Below, piece after piece: positions 36,501 through 48,566 of a DNA stretch of 64,000 bases. The position numbers were made by a program, and so were the translations under genes. The notes under the pieces were generated by a model that worked only from the letters and a program-made list of their open reading frames with translations, was not told the origin of the DNA and ran no database searches. Origin of the DNA: Phaseolus vulgaris (lineage: Eukaryota; Streptophyta; Magnoliopsida; Fabales; Fabaceae); assembly GCF_000499845.2 (NCBI RefSeq), contig NC_023758.2, positions 40,442,108 to 40,506,107 on the forward strand. The letters are read 5' to 3'. Each line of letters begins with the position of its first letter. Positions within the stretch are counted from its first letter, which is position 1.

Positions 36501-39500
36501 GACATTGGTGAATAAAAAATATACAGAAGAAAAAGATTAAATAGCTTAGTGATAACATAATAATAGTAAGAGGGCTTAGGTAAATAATGAAGAAATCAGA
36601 AAAACTAAAGATCATTCTAAATTTAGGAATGGTTTGATGCAACTCAAATTACAAAGCACAAACTAGTATCTATATTAGAGATAGACTTGTGGTCTTAAAT
36701 AAGGAAACAAATAGGAAAATATGATGAAATCTTAAGACCACTCCTAAGAGATCATTTAAGATACTCTAAATTCTAAAATATTGTGATAATAATAAAAGAT
36801 ATTATAAATTACTCTCTAAATACTCTAACACATTTTAAGGTTATCCTTCTTCTTATATACGTTAATATATACAATATATTCAGTTTGTAATACGTTAATA
36901 TATACAATATACCTTCAGTTTGTAATATGTTAATATATACAATATACCTTCAGTTTGTAATATAAACAGACACTGACACAAGTTCAACCATGGCTTAATC
37001 ATTAACCATAAACCAATGCTTTAACTGGTTCGATGATCAGTGCAATTTTATGGTGGTAAGATGTCAATTGAAGTTGGCGATGAGTTTACTAGAGTTGATC
37101 AGAGAAAGAGGGATTCATATAAAGGAAAGAAGAAAGGAAAAGGAAACTAGACCACACGCAGTTTACCTCTTCAGTATCAATAAGCCTCCAATTACCATCG
37201 AGGAACTCAACAAAGATCCTGCCAGAGCCAGGATCATTGGAAGAAGCAGATGCAACAAATTGCCAATAACGGTTACGTCTTCGATCTTGCCCAAGGGTTA
37301 AGGATCTGTAGGCACACATCTCCTCTGCTATGTGGAAAATATAAGATTTCAGTTGAGACCGTGACCTTTTTGAATACTGTGCAAATGTCTGAATCTGAGG
37401 GTTATCTGGGCCAGTGCAGAGATCTTGAACTGAAGAGTGTTTTTCAATAGACATGCTCTGTACACCTGGAGCTGCTTTTTGATTTTCTGCAGTGCCGGGA
37501 GAGGGCACATTATTACAATTGTTGCCAAGCAATGATGGGCTTTGGTTTCCCTCCATGGCAGAACAAGAATGTTGTATTTCAACTTTATTCCCATTGATAG
37601 ATGGAAAATCAGATTTACTGAAAATATCATCTTTTAATCGAAATTTATCTAGTTGTGCTTCTGCCCACATTTGTTTCTTCAGAGCATTTGCTGCTTCCAA
37701 ACGATCCTGAAAGACTACTCATGTCAATTTGATAAACAACACAAAAAATAAGTTAAGGACAAAATACATTATATGGAATAAAGTTTACCTCTAGAACAAC
37801 ACGGATTGAGTTTCCTTCATTTGCCACACCAACCAACACAACAAGAGCATTTAGACGCTCCTCTACACTGAGGTCAGAAAATTCTCCTTCTGCAAGCCCT
37901 TGAACCCATGACTCTCCAGGCTTGCTTTCATCAATTTCCATATTATCTTCACCAAGATTTCCAACATTTAAATCTTCACAAGCACCAGGTTTCCCGGTTA
38001 CAGCAATTGGAGTATCAATCTTCTTGGAACCACTCTCAGGAAAACGAGGCAGATCCTTATCAAACTCACCCTGAAGTCCAACATCATGGCCCAAATTTTC
38101 TTTTCCATTGGATGAGAAATCATCACAAGGTCCAGATGTTTTGTTAGCACTTGACGAATTTACCAAATCATCAACTTCAGGGTCCTCGTCAACTTCGTCA
38201 CTCTCTGACTCTTCTCTTTCAACATCATCAGTATCCTCCTCAGCTAGAAACCCATTTTCAAATATCTGAATTTTCTTTCTTGCATCTGAAAGAATGGACT
38301 CAGCATCAGCAGGGTTCTTTCTAAATGCCTGACGTACACAATATGTTGACGGTGCTATTCTTTCAAAAAGCTTGGTATCTCTTGTTAAAGCAACAGAAAT
38401 TGATGCCTCAGGTGTTTTGCTGGTCGTCAGGTCTCGAAGACCAGATTTCTGACAGGTAAAGAGACATGAGAAGTTAAGAACAAACATGACAATACAAAAG
38501 ATCCCTTAATATGGATATGCAAGTATGAACGCACCTGAATTTTTTCTGCAAGCTCTAGTACTGTCAATCCCTTGTCACCCTCAAGTGATAGAACATGAAA
38601 TGCTGCAAATTTAACTGTACCAGGAGTTAATCGATGTCTAGATCTTCGAGGGGCTAACAGACCTCTCTCATGCATTTTTGTAACTGCATTTTCAGCCGCT
38701 GAACCATTACGAAGTTTAGAAATGATATCTTCACAACTTCTTCCCTGTATTTTAGATATACATTTCAATCACTAATATTAAACCCCCAAAAGGAAAGTCT
38801 TTAATTGCTTACTAAAATGCGTGCAAACCAAAATTGTCAGCAAAATATTTAATTGTAACAAAAGTTTCCTGCGGTTCAGGATAAACAAAATAGATAAACA
38901 AGAAATCAGCAACTGAAATTTTATCTTAATTGTATATAATGCCTTTAATCATTGAAATGCGGAAGTATTCTCATAATGAAAGAATCTTTAAAGCTGGATC
39001 TGAAAATAATAAAAGTAAAACTAAGAAAACTGAACCTCATCTTTATTATTTGCATATGAGCAGGTAGTACTTCTTTTCTTCAACTGTGGTCCATATCCTG
39101 CAGATAAAGCCAGCTGTCGGAAAATTTCTGGCCACGTCAATAGATTCAAGTGCTTATGCCAATTCCGTATGTCAAAGCCCCATGCATATGCCTGACATGA
39201 CAAAGGAAATATTACATGTATGGAGTCTGCTAAATAAAACCACTATTCATCAAAACGAAAAAGAGACAAGTTTCTAAAAATCCTTGAACTTACCCCTTCC
39301 ACAATCTCTGGATGACCACCTCCAGAGTTAGCAGCACCATTTTGATTCATTCCTAATCCTGTAGAAGGTGTCCTTGCAACATCTTCAATGTCTTTTATTA
39401 CCACCTTAAGAAGAGCAACATGTATCTCACCCAATAATCTTGAATCCTGAGAAAAAATCATTTGAACACCCAGAATGAGCAAAGAGTGAACAAAACTAGT

Positions 39501-42500
39501 TAAACTAATAGCATGAAATCACTAACAAAGTCCAGACTGACTCACATAGTCATGAAATGCTTGAACAAACTCATCTAGAGTGAAAGACCATAACTCCAGA
39601 ACATCAGCAAAAGTAATCAAAAATCTCCAAACCTGAAATAGAACAGTACAGCTTTCAAACCTTCAACTTAGAATAGGGAATGAAATGAATGGTAACTTAA
39701 GGAATTTGTATACTTTGCGTGTAAAAAAGAGGCAAAAGGGATTATAAGAACATACCATGAGAAGATTGCCAACATTCTTCTCTGAGTTCATCCAGGGTTT
39801 GATTGCAAATGGTTTTTTTAGCTTTACACTCTTTGGTGGGAAAACGCACAATGAATCTATAATATAAGAATAATGTTTTAGTACTAAACGTAGAAATGCA
39901 ATCCCTTTTCCGTTTCCAAATAAATACTGAGCCCCTAAAGAGACCGATTATATAAAATTAAAGACAGCAAAATAAAAATAAATTGCTCACCCCTAAATGA
40001 CTCAACATGTTGCAAAGTATCAAAATCAAGATGGATAATAGAGGAAAACCCCTTGCTTGAGGCAGCCAACTCCATCATTTCCAGCTGTTCATCCTCAATA
40101 AGTTCCATAGATTCCTTAGCTATTCTACGGGCAGTTGCCTTCTCAAGGGCAGCTTTCCTTCTCTCTGCTTCTTTCTCTCTGCGAAGCTCTTCTCTTATCT
40201 TCATTTTTTCTACCTTTTATGGTAAAATATGTGAAAATAAATCAAGTATTCTCAGATGTTTAAATATAAAAGCTATCATCACAAGGCTTGCAAACTCACT
40301 CTTAAATTTTCTTTCAGCAAAAACTTTTCCCTTCGCTCAAGTTCACGTTTTTGCTCACGTCTTGCTCTTTCCTCTTCCCGTTGTCTCTCACGCATTAACC
40401 TCTCTTCTTCCTTCTTTCTTTCACGGTCTTGTTTCTCTATTTCTTTTCTCATCCTCTCTTCATTCTAAAATGAGGGGAGGAAAGAGAGATTAATTTAAAG
40501 AATGTGACTGCAATTGATTTCAACCCTTAAAAGTTAAAATAGTTATGATGGCAGGAAAAAGTGAGTTCATTAACCTTTCGTCTAAGGTTATCTTGCTTCT
40601 CAATCTCTTTCCGGATTTTCATCTCATGTGCTTCTCCATCACGGACATCATCACTCTACATCAATATAATTAAAATTATAAAACCACACTTTACAAAGAA
40701 TATACTAAAATTAAAAGGAGATCACTTAGCAAAATTACAACATTAACAAATTGCTCACAGATACCTTTCGTTTTTTCTCAATGCGTGTTGCATTGTTGTT
40801 ATGCAAAACTTGACCACTAGGTTGAGAATGGAGATTTTCTGGCACAACAATTTGGTGATCAGTAAAGTGAGAGCTTGTTCCAACATTAAGTATGGTTGGG
40901 TCCACTTCCCTAATTGGGGCAGCATTATCATCCCTCGTAGGAGATTGATTGGGAATCAATTGCTTATCTTGTTGAGACAAAAGACGACCACGGAATTGAC
41001 CTTGACCAGCACGAATTCTAGGTATAGTTTCATTTCCAAGGGCCAAATGAGGATTTCTGGCAGGACCTTCTATTGGATCATGTAAATGAGATTTGCTGAA
41101 CGGGCCAGAAGTATCTGACCTAGTGCCAGACTGGCTTGGTAGAGATCGATAGTCACGGAATGTCCTTGTCATAGCCTAGAATGGAGCTCAATTTAATCAA
41201 AGCTCAAATAAAGCAACTAACTTAAAGAAAATAACATCAAGACAAAATAATTTAAACAAATATAACAGCATGATCTTCAGTTCCTCAAACTGTCAAGAAA
41301 AACAGACAGATCATTTGAACAAAAAGGGCATTTAAAATGATAATCTGTGTACCACGACAAGCCAAAAGGCACTCAATTAAACATCATAAAGATATAAAAG
41401 CAAACACTAAAAACTGCTGATAGAAAAGAAGTAAACACTAAAATCTAGACATGATATTAACAACTCGAGCAATAAAAGCTCAGGCAACCTCCAACCTTGC
41501 CAACATTGTCCTTTCCAATTATCAATATGTGATCAAGAAGCAGTACATGAAAAGTTTCATTTTATTAACCAAGATTACACTGTTATAGAAGAAAGAAAAC
41601 CAACCTTATTAGCTCTAACATCATGTCTTTCATATATTTTACTTTCATAGGCAAAAGTAGGTAGCTTCTGCTGTTCTGTAACTGCTGCTCCAAAAGAGAA
41701 ATATACAAGAAACGTCAGTAGCCAAACAAAGGTCATACACCTATAACAAACCTTTACCTATTTTTCTAGCTATTTGTTTAAATTACAAAAGTAGCAGCCC
41801 TAGAGATGGAGAGCAAAGCCGTATACCATAAATTATCCAAATAAAATATAAAGCACATCTATGACAATTTTTCACGATGCCAAGATAGAGAAGCAAGGCA
41901 AGGAAGATAAAGCAATCCAGGTTAAATTAGGACCTAAATGTACAACACAACGTACAATATAAAAGAAACATCAGCATTCAGTCAATTCAGCAAGTTAAGA
42001 TAGAATTCCAAGTTTCTATTATTTTTCATATACCTATAGGTGCCCCAAAGGCATCTGGTGGCAATGGATCAAACTCTACTCCTAGAATTGGTCCATCTTC
42101 CCTCAACGGCTCCCCTAACTGCGCTTCAACACAAGAAATTGCTCTGTTCTCCATCATAGCCCGTGGGGACTCGTAATAACCAGGCACACCCCGGGGAACA
42201 ATGTTCAGGGGCTCCACTCGGGCATAAGGGCTGGACCCTGAACCGGACCCGGATCCATACTCATTACCAAGCTCCTGAGGGCCCAACATGGGGTCATCTG
42301 TAGGTGATTCCGGCAAAGGCTCTACCACCACCTTTCGTGGCAGTTTCTTGGACGTCAAGTCCTTCTTGTCCTTCAACCTCCTATGGCAGAACCACATCTG
42401 AAGCTGCCGATCCGACAAACCCAATTTCTCAGAAAGTTCTCCCCTCATCGTCTCCGACGGGTAATTATCCACTAATCAACCAAAAAAATAACAAAATTAT

Positions 42501-42834
42501 TTCCCAGGACCTCATCAAAAAACACAAAACTCCCCAATTAAAAACTTACTGCAGAAAAACAGAACAAAACAAAAATACAAGAAAATTGAAAATTGCTAAA
42601 CTCAAGAAACAAGAGGAGTGCAAGGAACGAACCAGCATAAGCCTTCTCAAGGGTTTCAAGTTGAAAAGGGGTTTTCATCTGGCGCTTGGGCTTGCTCTGC
42701 CCCTCATTAGAATTCACAATCTTGCTACTACTTCCGTGATTGGTGTTGTTGTTGTTGTTATTCTCATTGCTATCATCGTCTGTGCCACCCCTTTTCCGAT
42801 TATTGTCTCCCTCCGAATAACCCTCTTCCTCCAT
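33524..42834 (-). CDS. RLT1: Homeobox-DDT domain protein, RLT (RINGLET) family, 1791 aa, 18 exons
   Basis: RLT proteins bind plant ISWI remodelers in the nucleus and restrain flowering and organ programmes (family knowledge). CDS exons: 42834-42633, 42471-42034, 41687-41605, 41175-40765, 40655-40575, 40464-40300, 40213-39991, 39856-39756, 39632-39546, 39446-39294, 39191-39036, 38744-38535, 38448-37789, 37706-37167, 35901-35281, 35154-35050, 34945-34682, 34399-33524. All introns are GT-AG, the frame never closes, and the total is 5376 nt. Domains: homeodomain about 47-104 (WFCHRRLKDKK, His in place of the usual Asn51); basic/acidic coiled coil about 379-515; DDT about 535-620; HARE-HTH about 739-805; WHIM about 955-1005; WSD about 1121-1170 (DRRRNRYWQF); D-TOX/Cys-rich region about 1225-1300; Arg/Lys-rich then acidic C-terminus. 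KRQMKTPFQLETLEK favours RLT1 over RLT2; the paralogue call is tentative. An upstream in-frame ATG at 42,858 exists. Confidence 0.93.
33781..33915 (-). repeat. 27-bp coding tandem repeat in the last RLT exon
   Basis: Five consecutive 27-bp units encode ESDDN(G/V)QA(V/M) repeats near residues 1660-1705 of the RLT protein, in its acidic C-terminal tail. The three units at 33,781-33,861 are identical, and those at 33,862-33,915 differ at a few bases. Identical units imply recent expansion, and the unit length keeps the frame. Confidence 0.92.
36858..36960. repeat. 35-bp tandem repeat inside RLT intron 14
   Basis: Three units (33, 35 and 35 bp), each TACGTTAATATATACAATAT followed by (ACC)TTCAGTTTGTAA. 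They lie in the largest intron of the gene (35,902-37,166), which otherwise holds no recognisable feature. Confidence 0.85.
41681..41690 (-). promoter_or_regulatory. Triple tandem splice acceptor (NAGNAGNAG) at RLT exon 3
   Basis: The intron 2 end reads GAGCAGCAG|TT, giving three AG acceptors three bases apart (exon starts 41,687, 41,684 or 41,681). All keep the reading frame, so products could differ by one or two Ala residues. Confidence 0.6.
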
Positions 42835-45149
42835 CGACGAAAACCAATCAAAGATCAAGACTTTCGTATCCCCGCTTCACAAAACCCCAGAAATTGCAGA
42901 ACCCCAAAAGTACATGGAACAAAAATTAGGGTTCCCCAGGAGAACGAACTTCTGTTCTTCCTCCAATTCTTTATACCTTTCTCTCTCTTGCGATCAAATC
43001 CGAATTTCGTAATGACGAGGAACGGAAGAGCATAAGGTATGAAAACAAAAACAACGATAAATAAAGGGGAAAATATAACAGCTGTGGGCAATGTGAGGAT
43101 TGAAAAGATAGAACAAGGAAGAAGAATAAAAGAAGCAAGATAAAAAACAATAGTAAGATAAGAATATTAATAATCGAAAATCAAAAATAATAAACCAACA
43201 ACAACAACAACAGTTGCTCTTGACTGCTACTCCTACTATAATTCCACCATCAACACCTCCACCTTTCATAATAATTCCCTTTTTTATTTTTTCTTCTTCG
43301 AATAATAATCCGTTTTCTTTTTTTTTTTTTGGTTCTCTTTTTTATGAACGAACGGTGTGAGTGTGAGTGTGTGTTTTGTTGTTCCTGTCAAACAGGACTT
43401 TAACGAACAATAACACGCCAAAGATAAGAAAATATGCCTTTCTTTCTTTATCTTTTGTTTACATTTCATAATATTTCTTATTTCTTATTATCTTTTGAAT
43501 TTTTCTTTTGTTGGATTAGATTAGATTTCTAACTGAAATTTTATGGGGGCGTTTGGTTCGATTTTGCTAAAACTAAAAATGAAAAAACATGAAATGTTTT
43601 GCTGAGAGTCTTGCATGTGTGTACTGTTCCTGTCTCCGCGGTGTATTAATTTTGATGAACATTTTTCGGAGGTTCTTGTCTGGGATTTTATTTTTTTTTA
43701 TTTTTTATTTTTGTTTTGCTTTTATTATTTTCTTGCTAAAATGTAAATTGTGGTGTGTATGGTTTTTGGTTTAGAAGGAGAGAGAGAAAGAGAGAGAGAG
43801 AGAGAGGGGAAAAGAAATGAATTGCTTCTTACTCTACTTGGGAATTGATTGGTTCTTTAAACTTGTTTTTTGGTTTTCGGTTTCCTTGATTTTCAGTGAT
43901 TTGGGATCTCTTGATGTTTCACGTTTATGTTTTGTGGGGTCCCTTTCTTTCCTGGGACAATGATGCATTAATTGGGCTTCTCTTTGGGCCTCCTTGTACA
44001 TGACGAATTAAATGAGGTTTCTTCTTTCATCATCATTTCTGTCTATACCTCCAAATTTTTAAAATATTACTTTGTCCTTCTCTCTTTAGAACTTCATTGT
44101 TGGTGCTTGGAGTTGGCTAATGCTTTTGGCTTTCGTAGAATACAAAAAGTGTTGGTAGAGCTTAAAGTGTTTCAAGGTATTCAAATTAGTTGTTTAACAT
44201 TGGTTCTAGTATTTTCTTTTTAATTGTTTATTTCTAAAATAATGATTCTAGATTTTATGTTGTTACTTCCTGAATTTTGGATAAATCCGTATATTTTAGG
44301 CTGTTTCTCGTATCTTTAAAATATACTGATTTTGATATTTTAAAATATATTTAAAAAAATATATATATTAAAAAACACAATAAAGGACAATATCAAAAAC
44401 TCAATGGGAAATCTAGATTTCACTTTCCCAGAAGCAAATATATCCTTATGGAAAATACAATCTATATTTATAATGGGAGAAGTTTTGGATTATTATTATT
44501 ATTCTAAAAGAGCACCTCATTGAAAACATTATGGAAGGTATAACTTGAAAGTTTTTTTTTTAAATTTTGAATTGATTCATTCATAAGGTACTTCTAGAAG
44601 GTGATTCATAACTTTCGTACTGTATAATATGAAAATTCATTTGACACATTTTGAATGGGGTTATTTGTTAGACATTTCTTAGTAATCTAATTTGGAAATG
44701 GATTTATGATTTCTAAAATAGTTAATCCTAAATATATTTTAATAATTATGGTGTGCTGTGTGTGTTATGGATTATGAAATGTGGAAGTTATTTTTTACAG
44801 TTATAGATTACTTGTTTTGGAATGTAATTATTTTTTAAAATGTAATGTATTTGTGTTACAAAATGAAAATGGATAATCAATTTTAGAATAAACTACCAGA
44901 TAAAGTTAATATGTTGTTAATATGGATGAAATTAATGGTATTATGAAATTTTGTTCAACAACACGATAATTAGTTAATGAGATTGCAATAAAATTTTCAT
45001 AATAGATAAGGTAAATACTATATTTTGTTATATTTACTAAAATTGTAATAAGTGACACATTTATATTGTGATGTATTTATGTAGGTGTTTGATATATAGG
45101 AAGATTTATTTAAATAGGTTTGTGGGGTAGCATTTAAGTTTGGATTTGT
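42835..45149. other. 5' region of the RLT gene and intergenic DNA
   Basis: 42,835-43,300 is the probable 5' untranslated region/promoter of the minus-strand RLT gene. A GA-microsatellite lies at about 43,776-43,808, and CT/T-rich tracts near 43,310-43,530. Frames at 43,589-43,774 and 43,972-44,223 (+) lack family features. 44,230-45,140 is AT-rich with no gene seen. Confidence 0.5.
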
Positions 45150-46035
45150 CATTGTCATATTGGGTCAAATACAACAAATAACCAATAAAGAAGGAAAATA
45201 TGTGTTGTTAGATTGTGAAAGATGTGGTAAATACAAACATGACAAAAAGAATTTACAACTCAATGTAATTAGAACAATAAAATGTAATTGTCCTTTTAAA
45301 TTGCAAGAAAAATTAGTGAACATGAGAAGATTTGTGAAGTTATTTTGTACATATCGTAATCACTAGTCAGGAGATGCATCAATATGTCATACTTATGTTG
45401 GAAGATTAAAAACTAATGATAATTTCAGGTTTCTAGTCATGACTATGAGTTTATTAAATTTTTAATGGTATTGCTTGAGCATGATATGTATATTCACTTG
45501 TATAAAACCTTAAAGATTAATGATAAATGGTTTTGCAGACAACTGAATTCGATGAAACTACTTGATACATTTAACATAATTTTGTTGATGAATAATATAT
45601 ATATATATATAATTGACACATATAAATTATCTTTACTTGATATTGTTGGTTTGACATCCACAAAGTTAATTATCTTTATGGTGTTTGTGTTTTTCGGATG
45701 TGAAAAGAAGAAAACTTTGTTTTAGACCCTTCAAATTGTTAGAAAGTTGTTTCTTAGAGTGAATCTTCTCCCTCAAGATGTTGTCACTGATAAGGATCTT
45801 ACTTTAATAAATGTAATTACCACTATTTTTTCTAAAGCTTGCAATGATTTACATAAAAAATTGTTAAATTAAAATGTAATATGTTAGTGCTTTCTGCAAA
45901 GGATTAAAAGTAGATGATGAACACTTATAGAGTTGTCATGGATTGTCCTTATTATGATTTTGAAGTTGTTTGTTCAATATGTCTTGTATTCATTGAATAT
46001 GTGAATGATGAATGGTTAATTGGTATTAAAAAAAT
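45150..46035 (+). pseudogene. Mutator-like (FAR1-type) transposase relic
   Basis: Broken frames carry successive blocks of the plant MULE/FAR1-like transposase family. The N-terminal DNA-binding part has LLDCERCGKYKHDKK then TIKCNCPFKLQ. A middle part reads LLEHDMYIHLYKTLK. The transposase core reads DTYKLSLLDIVGLTSTKL, then LPQDVVTDKDLTLIN. A C-terminal part encodes ...MDCPYYDFEVVCSICLVF..YVNDEWL-like sequence in another frame. Stops (for example 45,366, 45,462, 45,725) and frameshifts separate the blocks, and the large middle region between DNA-binding and catalytic parts is shortened. No terminal inverted repeats were found. It is a dead autonomous-type element, not a working FAR1 gene. 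Confidence 0.78.
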
Positions 46036-46989
46036 AAAATAAAAATAAAAATATATATATATAACCTTTGAACAAGAAAGAAAAACATTTTAAAGAATCG
46101 CATGCGCATGATTTTTTGAAATTGTGTTTCATTGAATGTACAATCCATAAAAAAACTTTATCATAAGGTTTTAACAAGACATGAATTATATAAATTATTT
46201 TACTAGAATATTACAAGAATTACATCTTTGTTACATATACCAAGATCAAGACCAAGGGATAATCTTGAATTTTGCCTTATTATGACACGAACATCACAAC
46301 TTCAACTTGCAACCTTATTGCATTTTCTTATTACATTCTTTACATATGTAACTCACATGCAAACTAAGAATCTAGATCAATAAGGGTTGTACCACCATAA
46401 ATCCTTTTATCCCTTCCATATACATGTATATCCCTATCAATTTCTCCCATTCCCTAATTAGTTCTACTTTCCACCGTAATAAATGTTTCTATTGTTTATT
46501 CATGAATTCCTCCTTTTTTTTACCTTTATTGCATTTTTTCAAGTATGTGTAGCAAAAAAACTCATCTAGTAATACTAATATGAACGCTAGTCACATTTTT
46601 TCCTTTGATCTAGTAAACCAATTATCATGTATTGTAAACAAATCTTCATTGCATGCTTAAGTTATGTAAAATAATAGGTTGCTTTAATTGGATGCAACAC
46701 ATAGAACTTGATTGAGTGACTATCTATTATCGTTGGGTCTGCAACAATAAATTCATAAAAGAAAGAGAATAGAAAGAAAATATTATTATATTGAATTATA
46801 GTGTTAGACCATACACATTGAGATCACACATAAAAATATACATTAAGTATAAAAAAACTTTTAATAATATTTGATAATAAGCTACACTTTTGATACTTTA
46901 GATGTCACAATGAATGATGACATTGTCTTTTATAATACTTAACTCTCCTCCATCCGAATAACCATAACGTCTCATTTATACAGTTGATA
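46036..46989. other. Intergenic AT-rich DNA
   Basis: No gene or complete element is recognised between the transposase relic and the LTR that begins at 46,990. Confidence 0.5.
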
Positions 46990-48262
46990 TGTGACAATGT
47001 ATAGTATTTATAATTGAGAAAATTGAACACTTTGAAACTTAATAGTTGCTTAATGTTAGAAAATTACTTTAATCTGAGAATTATTGAATCCGATTACATA
47101 TTTTGAATCAAGAAACAAATGAAGAAATTTAATCTCAATTTTTGTGAAAATTTTATATGAATATGAAGCATTTAAAGAAAGAAAAGCAAAAACTTAATTG
47201 GATCACAAGAAGGAGCAAAGAAGGGAAATTGAAAGGAAGCATCTCACTCAAGCTAGAAGATTTAGCTCAGGCTAAAATTATCCAGATTAAATTAATGGTG
47301 CAATACTAATATAGCTTAGGCTAGAATTGTTCGCCCAAGCTAAAACAACATCGAATGATCTAGCCTAAGCTAGATTGGCTCGCTTGAGCTAGACTTCATT
47401 AAATAAATTTTGGAACAAAGTTAAAACAGGGGCGGTGGAAAAAAAGTGAGGATTTTAGAGAGAAGTTAGTGAGAGAAGAAGAAGAAGAAAACTTTGTTAT
47501 CAGGAGAAGAATCTGCTCAGATAACCCCTTCTTATGCAATCCAGATCAAGAATGAAGATTGGAAGAGCTATCATGAGTAGCTAAGTGCTTTCTAAACTTG
47601 GGATTGAATGTAATCTACTCTGTTCAAATGTATTTTTGGTGATATATATAATATTTTCTTTTTTGCTTGTTCTTGGTATTTTCATTTCATGTTTATTGTT
47701 TGATTCTAACTGATCAATTGAGTCTTGATTTTGATCTTTAAATTTAACTGGAAAGTATTCTTAGGGATCTGAAATAGACGAAAATATTTGATAACTTGTA
47801 ATGCTAGGAATAGATTCCAGGTTATCAATTGCATCATAATTTTATTCATAAAGTTGGATGATTTGTTAGATATATGAAGAATCAGTATTTGAGAAATTAT
47901 CTTATGAATTTCATTTATGATGAATCAAGGTGAATGACTTTAAATTAAGCATCAATAATAAGTAGTTTTGAGTATTATATATTGTATTATTCTGAAATAC
48001 ATATGACTAATAGAAGCAATTCAATCCCAAGTATTTTTTATCTATATTTGATAAGTTAGTTTCGTTACTTGTTGAATCAAATTGTAAACTTTGAGTTAAG
48101 TCTGGTAAAAGTGTTAATTTGGTTATGAACAAGTTTCTACAATTATTATCTATACTTGATGAGTTTTATAACAGAACTTCTTAATTATAATTGTTCCTTA
48201 TAGGTTCGACATTCGTACTTTAAATAGTACTATATTACAGTTGAGACGAATAAGGATGTTCA
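46990..48262 (+). repeat. 5' LTR of a gypsy-type element (palindrome-rich family)
   Basis: It starts TGTGACAATGTATAG. Its first ~590 bp match the inverted fragment at 431-1012. Between 47,250 and 47,395 are six TAGCTYRRGCTA-type palindromes. The far end (TATAGGTTCGACATTCGTACTT...TAGTACTATATTA) is typical of plant gypsy LTRs. The exact right end is uncertain (about 48,260). Same-orientation gag-like sequence follows, so this is the 5' LTR of the element split by the insertion at 48,567. Confidence 0.65.
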
Positions 48263-48479
48263 TTAAGTTGCTTCATCTGCCACCATTTCTCTTGTGAGGA
48301 ATAAAGCTTGTACTAATATAAGTTCAAGTAAATAAGCTATAGATCTTGAAGTCGAAGAGAGGGCCGAGAGAGCAGAAGAGAATTGAAGTCTTCATCTCGG
48401 CTATGATTAGGTTAATCCCAAAGTTCGAGAATATTTCTCGCGATATCTTTATTCTTCAATCCTTCATAGTTTTATTTCT

Positions 48480-48566
48480 AAAATTTCAATTTATTATCAT
48501 AATGCCATCAAAGAAATCATTTCTTTTTGGCGTGCCCGAGTTATCGACAACGTTTGTCATGGCCAT
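48480..48566 (+). pseudogene. Gypsy-type gag-like gene, left part (interrupted)
   Basis: The left remnant of the gag-like domain that resumes at 54,565. The open frame from ATG 48,502 (MPSKKSFLFGVPEL) is one candidate start. Skipping the inserted element and one copy of the 5-bp duplication makes another frame of this stretch continuous with the right part, without a stop in the ~60 bases before the junction. Leader-like sequence 48,263-48,480 precedes it. Confidence 0.5.

Noticed and set aside
37050..43035. Plus-strand frames inside the RLT gene (for example 40,053-40,493 and 42,304-43,035)
   Set aside because: Antisense shadows of Glu/Lys/Arg-rich exons; the minus-strand exons form a complete conserved protein.
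45150..46035. A working FAR1/FHY3 light-signalling gene
   Set aside because: Multiple stops and frameshifts, compressed spacing and no introns; it is a transposase relic.
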